Source of the DNA: Vulcanisaeta sp.
GTDB lineage: Archaea > Thermoproteota > Thermoprotei > Thermoproteales > Thermocladiaceae
NCBI GenBank assembly: GCA_022014875.1
Contig: JAKMAE010000003.1
Coordinates: 1-33,167 of the forward strand
DNA length: 33,167 nt
Direction of reading: 5' to 3'
Shown here: positions 1 to 8,616 of the stretch, in pieces
Position numbering within the stretch: position 1 is the first letter of the stretch
Layout of the letters: each line of letters starts with the position of its first letter
Position numbers and translations under genes: made by a program
Notes under the pieces: model-generated
What the model saw: only the letters and a program-made list of their open reading frames with translations
What the model was told of the DNA's origin: nothing
Databases searched by the model: none

Positions 1-359
1 ATTATTAAGTTGATCGGTAAGTGCGTTATTAAAACGTCGTTACTAACGAAAATACTCACTATGTATGGGGATGAAATATTCATCAGCAGGTAACCGCTCG
101 GTGACTGCGTTATTGAGGGCACGTACTTTACCATGAACGTACCATTACCAAACACGGGTATGATTAAGTTATTACCCATCAGCATGGCGGGTATTGATGA
201 ACCATTGGCGCTTTGTACGGTTAATGTTGGTGCAATGGGTTCCACAGGCAACGTGATATTAAGCAGGGCAACGCTTTGTGTGGTAGTAACGTTAATACTT
301 ACCAATGAACCATTGCCCATTAGGTAAATTATTATCGAAATCATAATTATGGGAAGCAT
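1..359 (-). CDS. N-terminal part of an exported surface protein (cut by the window edge)
   Basis: The frame is open on the minus strand from an ATG at 359 to the left edge, giving about 119 residues. A hydrophobic N-terminus (MLPIIMISIIIYLMG) could be a signal or anchor. It is followed by Asn/Ser/Thr-rich beta-type sequence with sequons such as NVT, NIT, NGS, NGT and NIS, as in glycosylated archaeal envelope proteins. A TATA-like box at 383-390 lies 27 bases upstream, which supports this ATG and leaderless transcription. The next gene upstream is also a secreted sequon-rich protein on the same strand, so the two may form a surface module. No family is recognisable from the fragment. Confidence 0.6.
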   Translation of the reverse strand, partial: MLPIIMISIIIYLMGNGSLVSINVTTTQSVALLNITLPVEPIAPTLTVQSANGSSIPAMLMGNNLIIPVFGNGTFMVKYVPSITQSPSGYLLMNISSPYIVSIFVSNDVLITHLPINLI

Positions 360-382
360 CAGCGAATGATTATAATGAGGAA

Positions 383-390
383 CTTAAAAA
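383..390 (-). promoter_or_regulatory. TATA-like box for the left-edge surface protein
   Basis: The minus strand reads TTTTTAAG, centred about 27 bases upstream of the ATG at 359. This distance matches a transcript that begins at the start codon. Confidence 0.5.
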
Positions 391-489
391 TTTTGTTCAT
401 TCTCCTTATAAAAAGAAGAGAAATAGAATGCAAAACATTTTTAATAATAATGTGATGGAAAATGGTGTTTTTAATGCTTCAAATTATCA

Positions 490-1653
490 TTAGCCGCCAT
501 TGCCCCGACCCATTCCTTTACCCTCGCCTTGTCCCTGGCTGCCACGTCCTTGTCCATGTCCCTTGCCAAGCCCATGACCGCGCATGTACCACGCCTTTAC
601 CTCCTGACCGAACTGCTGCACCATACTTAACCAATCATTGAAGCCCTTGCCGTGCTTGAGCAATTGGAGGAGTTGGGCTTGGGCGGTCTCGTTGCCCTGT
701 ATCAATGGGTATATGCTTAGCAATTCCTTGAACAGTTCATGGAGCTCCTTAACGCTGGTTATGTTTAGGCCTGTCACATTCGTAAGCATACCGAGCTCGC
801 GGTCTAGAACGGCCAGTTGTGTTAAGGTTTGGTTAAGCGTTATTGCGCCCTTTATTATTTGCCTAATGTAGTGCTCAAGCTCGTGCTCGATCCTATTTGC
901 AAAGCCTATCTTCTGCTCCTCATAGTACTGGGCCGTTATGTTACTAATCAAGGAGTTATACTCGCTCAGTAGCGCCTCGGCCTCTGAGTAGTTACCACTG
1001 ATTAATGCCTGCTTCAACTGGGACAGTAAGGAGTAAACCTCGCTTGCCTGTGTGCTATTTAGTAGTCCTTGTTCCTCAAGTCTTGTCAACGTCTCATTCA
1101 GTAGCATTAATCTATAGGTTAAGGTTCTATTCAGAATCTCGGCATGCTTCTCAAGTACGTACTCATGGACTAGGTAATGCCTAAGGTGTACCAGGAATTG
1201 CAGGGCTAGTAGGCACTCGCCCTTGCTAATGAAGTAATTGGTTATGTTCTCTAGCGTGGTTGGTGTTAGGGCGAGGCTTGTTAAGTTAAAGCCCGTTGCG
1301 TTAAACCTCGTTATGTTGAACCCAGCGAATGTGGCGTTAACCAGCGTTGTATTTAACGCGGTGGCGTTAAAACCGCTCATGTTAGCCCCAACCCTCATAA
1401 GCCACATGTCGTCAATGTACAGGTTGGCCTGTATGGCGGTGAGTAGGCCGGGTGGGCATGTTGCGTTGACGACCGTAGTATTAGTCATGGATATTGTGGA
1501 GTTAGTGCTTATGGTCGAGTTAGTGGAATTGCCTGTGCCTGAGGCCATTATTGGCTCTGCCACCATCACTACGGTTAGCACCAGCGCTAGTGCCAGCGCT
1601 ATTGTTAGTGTTATTACTCCCATATTTATTACTTTTCTACTCTCCATACCCAT
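490..1653 (-). CDS. Exported, sequon-rich helical protein with Gly/Arg-rich tail
   Basis: This protein of about 387 residues has a clear signal peptide: a basic start (ESRKV), then a long Ala/Leu/Val stretch ending near MASG. The mature part contains 22 N-x-S/T sequons, dense at residues 40-125. That region includes a short run with Phe or Leu every five residues (GFNIT, RFNAT, GFNLT), which resembles pentapeptide repeats. Residues of about 150-350 are helical and Leu/Glu-rich and probably form coiled coils. The last 25 residues are almost only Gly, Gln, Arg, Lys and His. There is no C-terminal membrane segment. The start could be GTG 1656, ATG 1653 or ATG 1647; ATG 1653 lies 27 bases after a weak TATA-like TTATTAG. 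Function is unknown; an envelope or extracellular role is inferred. Confidence 0.75.
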   Translation of the reverse strand: MGMESRKVINMGVITLTIALALALVLTVVMVAEPIMASGTGNSTNSTISTNSTISMTNTTVVNATCPPGLLTAIQANLYIDDMWLMRVGANMSGFNATALNTTLVNATFAGFNITRFNATGFNLTSLALTPTTLENITNYFISKGECLLALQFLVHLRHYLVHEYVLEKHAEILNRTLTYRLMLLNETLTRLEEQGLLNSTQASEVYSLLSQLKQALISGNYSEAEALLSEYNSLISNITAQYYEEQKIGFANRIEHELEHYIRQIIKGAITLNQTLTQLAVLDRELGMLTNVTGLNITSVKELHELFKELLSIYPLIQGNETAQAQLLQLLKHGKGFNDWLSMVQQFGQEVKAWYMRGHGLGKGHGQGRGSQGQGEGKGMGRGNGG

Positions 1654-1768
1654 CACCCAGACCGTGAATTAACCCTCTAATAAGGAAAACTCCCTGAAAA
1701 CACCGTGGGTACTCCATGAAATAAGTTGAAACTTGGTTTTAGCCGTGACGTGTATCAACACCGCAATA

Positions 1769-1776
1769 CTTTAAGA
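1769..1776 (+). promoter_or_regulatory. TATA-like box for the HAD phosphatase gene
   Basis: CTTTAAGA is centred 27 bases before the GTG at 1799, which supports that non-ATG start and a leaderless message. Confidence 0.5.
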
Positions 1777-1798
1777 ACCTAGGCCACCCCCGACCCTA

Positions 1799-2506
1799 GT
1801 GCTTGTCCTGGTCGACCTCGATGGGACACTGATCCCATTGGATGCCTGGGACCCGGTGTTTCGAGACGTGAGCATATACATCGCAGAGAGGGCTGGTGTT
1901 GACTGGGTCGTTGTGTACCAGGCCGCTAAGGAAATGAATAGGTCCTTACTACGTAGCTTTAGCATCAAGGCGTTCAATTGGGACTACATATTTACCGAGG
2001 TCGCCCGTAAACTCGGCGTAACAGTGAGTATAGACATTAACGAGTTCTTGATAAGGCATGTACGTGAATTTAAACCGTACGATGGCGCAATCGACCTCTT
2101 AAGGGTAATTAGGGACCTTGGTTACGGAGTGATCATCGCCACTAACGGTCTCTATAGGTATCAATTGATCGTCATTAGGGAACTTGGGTTTTCGCGGTAC
2201 GTGGATGGCATTAGAACGCCTGACTTAATCGGCTGCCCAAAGAACTGCTGTGAGTTCTTCAGGGGTGGCTTGGTCATGGTTGGTGACAACCCATTATTTG
2301 ACGTGTACTACCCATCAATGTGCGGCTTAACGACTGTGTTTATCGGCGACTGGGCCAGTAGGTTGGGTTATGTCAGGGATGTGTGGGGTTTGGATTTATC
2401 CGGCATGAGGCCTACGTTCTCCTTCAGAAGCATCAAGGAACTACTGGATGGAGACCGCCTAATAAGTATTCTTAAGGCTTCGTCACGACCCCACGCCTTA
2501 GCCTGA
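1799..2506 (+). CDS. HAD-superfamily hydrolase (phosphatase-like)
   Basis: The protein has 235 residues from a GTG start set by the upstream TATA box. The four HAD motifs are visible. Motif I is DLDGT with D6 as nucleophile and D8 as general acid. Motif II is ATNG at 114-117. The motif III lysine is probably K148 in GCPKNCC. Motif IV is GDNPLFD at 162-168. The cap region between motifs I and II is helical, as in subfamily I enzymes that act on small phosphate esters. The substrate cannot be read from sequence. The cysteine-rich CPKNCC around the presumed lysine is unusual. The 3' end overlaps the convergent VKOR gene by 35 bases. Confidence 0.85.
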   Translation: MLVLVDLDGTLIPLDAWDPVFRDVSIYIAERAGVDWVVVYQAAKEMNRSLLRSFSIKAFNWDYIFTEVARKLGVTVSIDINEFLIRHVREFKPYDGAIDLLRVIRDLGYGVIIATNGLYRYQLIVIRELGFSRYVDGIRTPDLIGCPKNCCEFFRGGLVMVGDNPLFDVYYPSMCGLTTVFIGDWASRLGYVRDVWGLDLSGMRPTFSFRSIKELLDGDRLISILKASSRPHALA

Positions 2507-2957
2507 CCAGGTAAAGCGTTATTACCGTGAAGTCGATTATTATCATCGCATGCATTATTGTGCAGTAAATACACAGTGCATGGAGTAAGTACGTCTCGAC
2601 ATAAATTAGGTACGGAACCACGACTATACCGAGAAACCTCCAATAAAACAATGCATTAATCGCGAAACGCGCCACCATCCCTGGGCCTATGTCGTACGTG
2701 ATCACGAACGCTATATTAATCACGAACCATATAGCAGCCAATAGGTCGAGTGGGACACCGCCTATGTCGGAGTACTTACTCGAGAGCACTCTTTCACAAT
2801 CAATTGTAACCCCAGGGAATGGTGACTTAAACGATGTACATAATGGTGGTAATTCATGTAAGTAGTAATACGTGTATATGACCACGGATGAGGCAAAGAG
2901 TCCCGTGGCTGAGAATGCAAGCATAAGTGCAAGCCAGCTCTTTTCCAATCTACCCAT
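2472..2957 (-). CDS. VKOR-family thiol oxidoreductase (DsbB-like)
   Basis: This membrane protein of 161 residues has about four hydrophobic segments. It carries the vitamin K epoxide reductase signature: loop cysteines C40 and C54, a Ser/Tyr-rich SSKYSDIGGVPLDLL segment (59-73), and the active pair CIYC (C129, C132) in the last helices. In archaea and bacteria lacking DsbB, members of this family pass electrons from a thioredoxin-like partner to quinone and so drive disulfide formation in exported or intracellular proteins. No fused thioredoxin domain is present, so the partner must be encoded elsewhere. A TATA-like box at 2989-2998 lies 36 bases upstream of the ATG, implying a leader of about 10 bases. 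The promoter region is shared with the divergent moeA. Confidence 0.88.
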   Translation of the reverse strand: MGRLEKSWLALMLAFSATGLFASSVVIYTYYYLHELPPLCTSFKSPFPGVTIDCERVLSSKYSDIGGVPLDLLAAIWFVINIAFVITYDIGPGMVARFAINALFYWRFLGIVVVPYLIYVETYLLHALCIYCTIMHAMIIIDFTVITLYLVRLRRGVVTKP

Positions 2958-3035
2958 TGTGGGTTACTGACACCAGGGCTTGCAGGAACTTAAATACTTA
3001 TCCTACATCGCATTTATCGAATCTCCGCAAAAACG

Positions 3036-3043
3036 CATTTAAG
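3036..3043 (+). promoter_or_regulatory. TATA-like box that sets the moeA start
   Basis: CATTTAAG is centred about 27 bases before ATG 3066 and favours it over the TTG three bases upstream. Confidence 0.5.
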
Positions 3044-3065
3044 AAGTAACATTGCGTGGGTATTG

Positions 3066-5051
3066 ATGGTTGAGGTAGGTAAGAGGGTTATATTTCATGA
3101 GTTATTAACGCCTGAGGAGGCGTTGAATAAGGTCTTTAATACCGTGAGGATAGGGCCCGTGGGTACGGAGGTGGTTAGGATAGAGGATAGTTATGGCAGG
3201 GTCCTCGCACGCGATGTTTACTCGGGGATTGATGTACCGCCGTTTGATAGATCCACAATGGATGGGTTCGCTGTAAGGGCTGAAGATACCTTCGGCGCCG
3301 ATGAACTAAACCCTGTTAGGTTGAGGGTTGTGGGTAATGTGGAGACCGGGGCTGAGAAATTACCGAGTATTAACCCAGGCGAGGCCGTGGAAATAGCCAC
3401 CGGAGCCCCCATGCCGCCTGGCGCCAACGCTGTGGTTATGGTCGAGTATACCAAGAGGGTTGGTGATGAGGTGTTTATATATCGTTCAGTCACCCCTGGT
3501 GAAAACGTGATGTCGGCGGGTTCCGACATAATGGTGGGGGAGCTCGTACTTAGGAAGTGCACGGTAATTAGGGAGAGGGAGGTTGGTTTGCTGGCGGCTG
3601 TGGGTATTCGCGAGGTCGAGGTTTTCCGGAGACCTAGGGTCTCAATAATATCCACAGGCAATGAACTGGTTAGTCCCGGTAATCCCCTGGGCCCTGGCAA
3701 GATATATGATATTAACACGTACACGATATCCCACGCCGTTAGGTCAATGGGCGCTGAACCCATCATAATGGGTATAGTTAGGGACAATATAGATGAGATG
3801 AGGGATGCCATAAAGAGGGCGCTAAGCATAAGCGACCTCGTCCTCCTCTCAGGCGGTACATCGGCGGGCCTGGCAGATCTAACGTACAGGGTCCTTGACG
3901 AGATAGGCCCACCTGGAATTATAGTGCATGGCCTAAAGGTCAAGCCTGGTAAGCCGACGGTAATCGCGGTGTCTAGGGAGGGCAAGTTGGTGATTGGGTT
4001 GCCTGGTTACCCAAGCTCGGCATTGATGATCTTCAACATAATAGTCAAGCCGATATTGGCTAAGATGCAGTGCATGGGTGTTGACGAGACTAGGATAAAG
4101 GCTAGGTTGGCGATTAGGGCTGACGGTGCCAGGGGCAGGAGGGCGCTTTACCCAGTCGCGCTCGTCGACACGGGCCACGGCATAGTGGCTTACCCATTAC
4201 CAGCCGAGTCCGGCGCAATAAGCACGTTAGCCTTTGCCGACGGATACATAGTCATCCCCGAAACCGTGGAGTACCTAGAGAGTGGTGACGAGGTTGAGGT
4301 TACCCTATTCACGCATCAGTACGTGCCCTCCAACCTCTACATAGTGGGTTCCCACGACATTGGCCTAGATGTATTAATACCAATGCTACCGAGCTTCGTC
4401 AAGGCCAGGGTTATCAATGTCGGCTCTATGGGTGGTTTATACGCCGTTAAGCGCGGTGAGGCTGACGTGGCAGGTATACACCTAGTTGATGAAGAGACCG
4501 GGCAATACAACATACCGTACATGGTCAAGTACGGCGTGAACAATGCTGTCCTGGTTAGGGGTTATCTAAGGGAGCAGGGGTTAATAGTTCCCAGGGGTAA
4601 TCCAAAGAATATCAATGGCGTAGAGGACTTGCTTAGGGGTGACGTTAGGATTGTCAATAGGAACAAGGGCGCTGGGACTAGGTTCCTCCTAGACATGAAG
4701 TTAAGGGAGATTGCGTCTAAAATGGGTGTAAGTTTCGAGGATCTCGTCAAGAAAATCAATGGATACTACTACGAGGTTAGGACACACACCGCGGTAGCTG
4801 CCGCGGTCGCCCAAGGAAAGGCCGATGTAGGCATAGGCATTAGGGCTGCGGCTGCCATGTACGGGCTAGACTTCATACCACTGGGCTGGGAGAGCTATGA
4901 TTTTGCAATACCAATCGATAGGTTAGACAAGGAGAGCGTTAAAGCGTTCCTAAACCTACTAAGGAGTAACGAGTTCAAGGAGAGGCTCGAGAAATTACCT
5001 GGGTATAAGGTCCCAAGTGACATAGGTAGTATTGTGTGGAAAGGAAGTTAG
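3066..5051 (+). CDS. moeA: Molybdopterin molybdenumtransferase MoeA fused to a periplasmic-binding-like domain
   Basis: The protein has 661 residues. The first ~405 are MoeA: PPFDRSTMDGFA near 55-67, STGNELV near 195, and the MPT-binding core LLSGGTSAGLADLT, GLKVKPGKPT and GLPGYPSSA (about 260-320). MoeA inserts molybdate or tungstate into adenylated molybdopterin. The last ~250 residues form a substrate-binding-protein-like domain with VGSHDIGLDVL, NRNKGAGTRFLLD and AAVAQGKADVGIGIRAAA. This fused domain is known in archaeal MoeA proteins and is thought to bind a small ligand, perhaps the oxyanion; that role is not established. The enzyme implies Mo- or W-cofactor metabolism in the cell. The gene stands alone and is divergent from the VKOR gene. 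Confidence 0.93.
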   Translation: MVEVGKRVIFHELLTPEEALNKVFNTVRIGPVGTEVVRIEDSYGRVLARDVYSGIDVPPFDRSTMDGFAVRAEDTFGADELNPVRLRVVGNVETGAEKLPSINPGEAVEIATGAPMPPGANAVVMVEYTKRVGDEVFIYRSVTPGENVMSAGSDIMVGELVLRKCTVIREREVGLLAAVGIREVEVFRRPRVSIISTGNELVSPGNPLGPGKIYDINTYTISHAVRSMGAEPIIMGIVRDNIDEMRDAIKRALSISDLVLLSGGTSAGLADLTYRVLDEIGPPGIIVHGLKVKPGKPTVIAVSREGKLVIGLPGYPSSALMIFNIIVKPILAKMQCMGVDETRIKARLAIRADGARGRRALYPVALVDTGHGIVAYPLPAESGAISTLAFADGYIVIPETVEYLESGDEVEVTLFTHQYVPSNLYIVGSHDIGLDVLIPMLPSFVKARVINVGSMGGLYAVKRGEADVAGIHLVDEETGQYNIPYMVKYGVNNAVLVRGYLREQGLIVPRGNPKNINGVEDLLRGDVRIVNRNKGAGTRFLLDMKLREIASKMGVSFEDLVKKINGYYYEVRTHTAVAAAVAQGKADVGIGIRAAAAMYGLDFIPLGWESYDFAIPIDRLDKESVKAFLNLLRSNEFKERLEKLPGYKVPSDIGSIVWKGS

Positions 5052-5081
5052 AACTACTTTAATTAATTTAAAATAAGGCAT

Positions 5082-6584
5082 TTATGTACTGGGTAGTTCA
5101 TCCACGAAGTACACCTTCCTAAGCTTCTTATAAAAGGCTACCCTCGAGTTAACGAAGTCCATTAACTCCTTCTCGGAAACCCTACCCCTGTATTCGTCCT
5201 TAACGACAACGTAAGCCACGGGTATCTGCCCTATGGATGGGTCCTCAGACTGCTCGCCAGTCACCAAGACGGCCTTAACCGCGGGATGTCTCATTAATAT
5301 TACCTCGAGATCCCTTGGGAATATTGGGTAGCCCTTGTACTTAATCATACGCTTCTTAACACCCCTAAAGTATAGTAGGCCTTTCTCGTCCATCATCATT
5401 AGGTCGCCCGTCAACAACCAACCGTTATAGAAGGCCTTCCTTGTCTCCTCAGGGTCGGAGTACCCCTTCATGACCCATGGCGCCCTAACCATCAACTCAC
5501 CAACCTCACCAACCCCAAGCTCCCTCGCTGGGTTTTTCGGGTCCACGATCTTCAACTCAACACCAGGTATTGCCGAACCCACGGTACCCGTCACATCCCT
5601 ATACCTGAGCGGCTGTACGGTGAGGACAAAGGCCTCCGTTAAGCCATAGAATTGAACCAGGGGGACGCCGAACCTCTGATAAAAGCCTAGCTGCGTCGAG
5701 GGGGCCAGCGGCGCGGCTGCGGATAATGCAATCCTCAGTGAGGATAGGTCCCTGGGGTCCAGGTTCTTATTATTTAGTAATTGATCAAACATTAACGGGA
5801 CACCTGCGAACACCGTAACGCCATACCTCTTAATGAGGCTTGGTGTCTCATTGGCATCAAAGTGCCTTGCAATCACAACTCGTGAACCCCTTAAGAATGC
5901 TGATAGGAACTCGGTTAGGCCTAGGATGTGTGATAATTGGGCAACAACTAGGACGATGTCGTCCTGGCCAAGGCCTATGGCTTCGCCGAAGGCGTACGGG
6001 CCTAGGTATAGGCTGGAGTATTTATGCCAGACCTGCATCGTCCTACCCGCAATCCCCGCGTAGTAATAGATGAGGCCCACATCGTCGCCCTTAACACTCG
6101 CGGGTTTGAACTCTGCTGTGGATGTGCTAACTAAATCGTTTAGGTTGAGCATGCCCTCAACCGAGGAGCCAACACCTATAACCTTAAACCTCGATAGTAC
6201 CTTCGCCTCCCTTTCAATGACAGCCTTATCGGCAATAACGACCTTGGGTGATGAGTCAGTTAATTGGTAATCCAGATCCTCGGATATGGTTAATGGGTCT
6301 ATAAGCACGGTAGAGGCGCCTAGGGACCACGTCGCGAATAGGGATACCGCTAATTCAATACTATTACTCATGACGATACAGACCTTATCACCATACCCCA
6401 CACCTAACTTACTCAATGCATTCGCGAGCCTCATGGTATGGTCATAAAACTCGCCGTAGGTCATTGATCTGCCATCCTCATCCACGATGAATACGCTGTT
6501 GCCACGAGTTCTTGAATAATTGATCAGGACATCCACGGGATTATCGTAATTATAAACCAGGTCTTTAAAGGCCATGGGGGTCAC
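5082..6584 (-). CDS. Acyl-CoA synthetase-like adenylate-forming protein, short at the C-terminus
   Basis: This 500-residue ANL-superfamily protein keeps the fold motifs FYGLTEAF, GELMVRAPWVMKGY, LTGDLMMMDEKG and the hinge region GVKKRMIKYKGYPIFPRDLE. Two key elements are altered. The phosphate-binding A3 loop, usually like YTSGTTGRPKG, reads YYAGIAGRTMQV at about 174-185, without the lysine. The protein also stops at VDELPST, just before the PKTxSGKI segment that carries the catalytic A10 lysine. I see no continuation in the 30 bases downstream. The GTG start overlaps the stop of the upstream synthetase (GTGA); ATG 6575 is an alternative. It may be a CoA-ligase with changed chemistry, a thioesterification-only partner, or a regulatory paralogue of its neighbour. 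Confidence 0.82.
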   Translation of the reverse strand: MTPMAFKDLVYNYDNPVDVLINYSRTRGNSVFIVDEDGRSMTYGEFYDHTMRLANALSKLGVGYGDKVCIVMSNSIELAVSLFATWSLGASTVLIDPLTISEDLDYQLTDSSPKVVIADKAVIEREAKVLSRFKVIGVGSSVEGMLNLNDLVSTSTAEFKPASVKGDDVGLIYYYAGIAGRTMQVWHKYSSLYLGPYAFGEAIGLGQDDIVLVVAQLSHILGLTEFLSAFLRGSRVVIARHFDANETPSLIKRYGVTVFAGVPLMFDQLLNNKNLDPRDLSSLRIALSAAAPLAPSTQLGFYQRFGVPLVQFYGLTEAFVLTVQPLRYRDVTGTVGSAIPGVELKIVDPKNPARELGVGEVGELMVRAPWVMKGYSDPEETRKAFYNGWLLTGDLMMMDEKGLLYFRGVKKRMIKYKGYPIFPRDLEVILMRHPAVKAVLVTGEQSEDPSIGQIPVAYVVVKDEYRGRVSEKELMDFVNSRVAFYKKLRKVYFVDELPST

Positions 6585-8470
6585 ACGATGTAGCCTCTCT
6601 CCCTGAGCGCTGCCTTTATTTCATCGAGGGACTTGACATCGTCTAGCGTCGAAACGTCTCCATACGGTTCACCCCTAACTATAGCCCTCAGCAACCTCCT
6701 CATTATCTTGCCAGACTTTGTTTTTGGGAGCTTCCTAACTATTATCACGTCATCCACCCTAACGCCCGAGGCCCTCGCGAACTCCTTAATATCATTGATC
6801 AAGGCCTCCGACGGTGTTTCACCAGATTTAAGCACCACAAAGGCCAACACCCTCTCGCCACCGCCAGGCGCAGGTGAGCCGACAACGGCGACCTCGGCCA
6901 CCGCCCTATGCCTAGCTAGTACGCCCTCTATATCCATCGTCCCAAGCCTCTCGCCGCCGACGGTTAATATGTCATCGGCCCTACCTAATACGTATAGGTA
7001 ACCATCGGCGTCGTAGAAGCCGTAATCGCCGGTGTAGAAGTAGCCAGGGAATCGGGACCAGTAAGTCTTGATCAGCCTTTCGTTGTTCGGGTCATTCCAC
7101 ATCTTGGCCATTGCCGGGTTCGGTATTGCAACGACAATGTAGCCCCTCTGGCCTGGCGGTAGTGGTTTACCGTCATCATCAACCACCAACCATTTTGACC
7201 CAGGGAATTGAATTCCAGCGGAACCGGGCTTAAACGGTATCTCGCCAAGACCGTACGGCGTCGCCGCTATTGGTATTAGGTGCTCAGTCATCCAGTAGGC
7301 ATCGGCTATTATGGTGTTGGGTAACTGCTCAATATACCACTGCGCAACACCAGGGTTCAACGTCTCACCTGTATTCAGTATGATCCTAAGCCTGGATAGG
7401 TCGCCCTTTAGTGCGTCCTCGCCAATACTCCTAATCGTGTACAGCGTGGTCGTGCTACTCCATATTAGTGATACACCGTACTTCTCAATGATCCTCCCAA
7501 ACAAATCCCTCCTATACCCAACGAACCCCTCGAATAACAACCCTGTCAAGCCCATCACGGGTATCGTGTATAGGTTAGCCATGGGCCACACGGGCCAGCC
7601 CAGCTCTGATATAGTCCACCAAACATCGTCACCCCTCGGGTTAAACAGCGCTCTAAACGTCCAGTTGAGACCGATCACGTAACCACCGTTGCTCTGCACC
7701 AAACCCTTCGGCCTACCTGTAGTACCCGAGGTGTAGTAAATCGTGGCTGGCTCATTAGCCTCCACAGGCACTGGTTCAACGTACACCTTACCCCTCGGCG
7801 CCACGTCTTCGTAGACAACGTCCCTACCCTGCTTAACGTTGAAGTCGGAGAAGCCCCTGGAAACTACGAGTACCTTCTCCACAGGGGTTTGGTACCTCTC
7901 CAGGGTCCTATCGACAAGGTCCTTCATCCTAACCTCCTCACCTGCCCTGAACCCCTTCGACGCGACTATGAACACCTTCGAACCACAGTCCTGCAACCTA
8001 TAGGCAAGCACCTCTTCGCTCAGCCCAGCATAGTGTATGACTAGGATCGCGCCGAGCCTGTGTACAGCCAGCCCGAAGTAAACGGCCTCGGGTATACTGG
8101 GCATCATCATCGACACGGTGTCCCCCTTCTTCACACCGAGCTCCCTCAGTACGTAAGCCGCCCTATTAACCTCACGATAAAGGTCCCAATAACTAACGAC
8201 CCTACTATCGCCCCTCTCATTCTCGTAGTAAAACGCGACCTTGTTTGCCAGCTCCGGTATGTGCCTATCAACCGCGTTATAGGCAATGTTCAAGTACCCA
8301 CCACGGAACCAATAGACATCCGGCACCTTACCCTCAAGGACAGACTTAGGCTTCTCAAACCAGGTCAAGTACTCAGCCTTATCCGCCCAGAACTTGGCAG
8401 GGTTCTCCGCAGCCTCCGCAGCCAACCTCCTAATCCTATCTAGGGAATAGAACTTTTGATTTAATGCCAT
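6581..8470 (-). CDS. AMP-forming acetyl/propionyl-CoA synthetase-like enzyme
   Basis: This complete enzyme of 629 residues has all core motifs: an N-terminal ACS-type region (FWADKAEYLTWFEKP), YYTSGTTGRPKGL at 245-257, ISELGWPVWP, the pocket motif DAYWMTEHL, YFYTGDYGFYDADGYLYVLGRADD, and the catalytic KTKSGKIMRR (K588). The Trp in YWMTE lies where acetyl- and propionyl-CoA synthetases have the Trp that limits acyl size, so a short acid is the likely substrate. The usual TETGG is TEHLI here. A TATA-like box at 8491-8500 lies 26 bases before the ATG. The next gene on the strand overlaps its stop codon, so the pair is one operon. Confidence 0.9.
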   Translation of the reverse strand: MALNQKFYSLDRIRRLAAEAAENPAKFWADKAEYLTWFEKPKSVLEGKVPDVYWFRGGYLNIAYNAVDRHIPELANKVAFYYENERGDSRVVSYWDLYREVNRAAYVLRELGVKKGDTVSMMMPSIPEAVYFGLAVHRLGAILVIHYAGLSEEVLAYRLQDCGSKVFIVASKGFRAGEEVRMKDLVDRTLERYQTPVEKVLVVSRGFSDFNVKQGRDVVYEDVAPRGKVYVEPVPVEANEPATIYYTSGTTGRPKGLVQSNGGYVIGLNWTFRALFNPRGDDVWWTISELGWPVWPMANLYTIPVMGLTGLLFEGFVGYRRDLFGRIIEKYGVSLIWSSTTTLYTIRSIGEDALKGDLSRLRIILNTGETLNPGVAQWYIEQLPNTIIADAYWMTEHLIPIAATPYGLGEIPFKPGSAGIQFPGSKWLVVDDDGKPLPPGQRGYIVVAIPNPAMAKMWNDPNNERLIKTYWSRFPGYFYTGDYGFYDADGYLYVLGRADDILTVGGERLGTMDIEGVLARHRAVAEVAVVGSPAPGGGERVLAFVVLKSGETPSEALINDIKEFARASGVRVDDVIIVRKLPKTKSGKIMRRLLRAIVRGEPYGDVSTLDDVKSLDEIKAALRERGYIV

Positions 8471-8490
8471 AAAGATAAAATTAGCTATGA

Positions 8491-8500
8491 ATTTTAAAGC
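8491..8500 (-). promoter_or_regulatory. TATA-like box for the acyl-CoA synthetase operon
   Basis: The minus strand reads GCTTTAAAAT, centred about 26 bases upstream of ATG 8470. Confidence 0.5.
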
Positions 8501-8578
8501 ATTACCTCTTCGATAATTTATAATTACATATAATAATAATTAATCAAGTTGCAAACGTGGCAATGAAGAAAGAGACCG

Positions 8579-8616
8579 AGTACTGTACGGTGTACTAAGG
8601 CATGTAAAGATGCCTT
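8579..8616. repeat. Two adjacent inverted repeats in a divergent spacer
   Basis: AGTAC (8579-8583) pairs with GTACT (8592-8596) across an 8-base loop. Directly after it, AAGGCAT (8597-8603) pairs with ATGCCTT (8610-8616) across a 6-base loop. They lie in the 275-base region between the divergent synthetase and FMN-protein genes. They could be operator half-sites or an RNA structure; the sequence does not decide. Confidence 0.45.

Noticed and set aside
133-327. Plus-strand ORF at the left edge.
   Set aside because: The opposite strand has a signal-like N-terminus, sequons and a TATA box, so this ORF is its shadow.
359-400. Mini-ORF (13 codons) whose TGA overlaps the ATG of the left-edge gene, resembling a coupled leader peptide or a frameshifted signal peptide.
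   Set aside because: The TATA-like box at 383-390 puts the transcript start near 359, so the mini-ORF would not be transcribed. The AAGGAGA next to its ATG is also too close to act as a binding site.
1238-1672. Plus-strand ORF of 144 codons opposite the sequon-rich protein.
   Set aside because: Its hydrophobic Val/Leu runs are the complement of the Asn/Thr-rich region; no promoter or known motif supports it.
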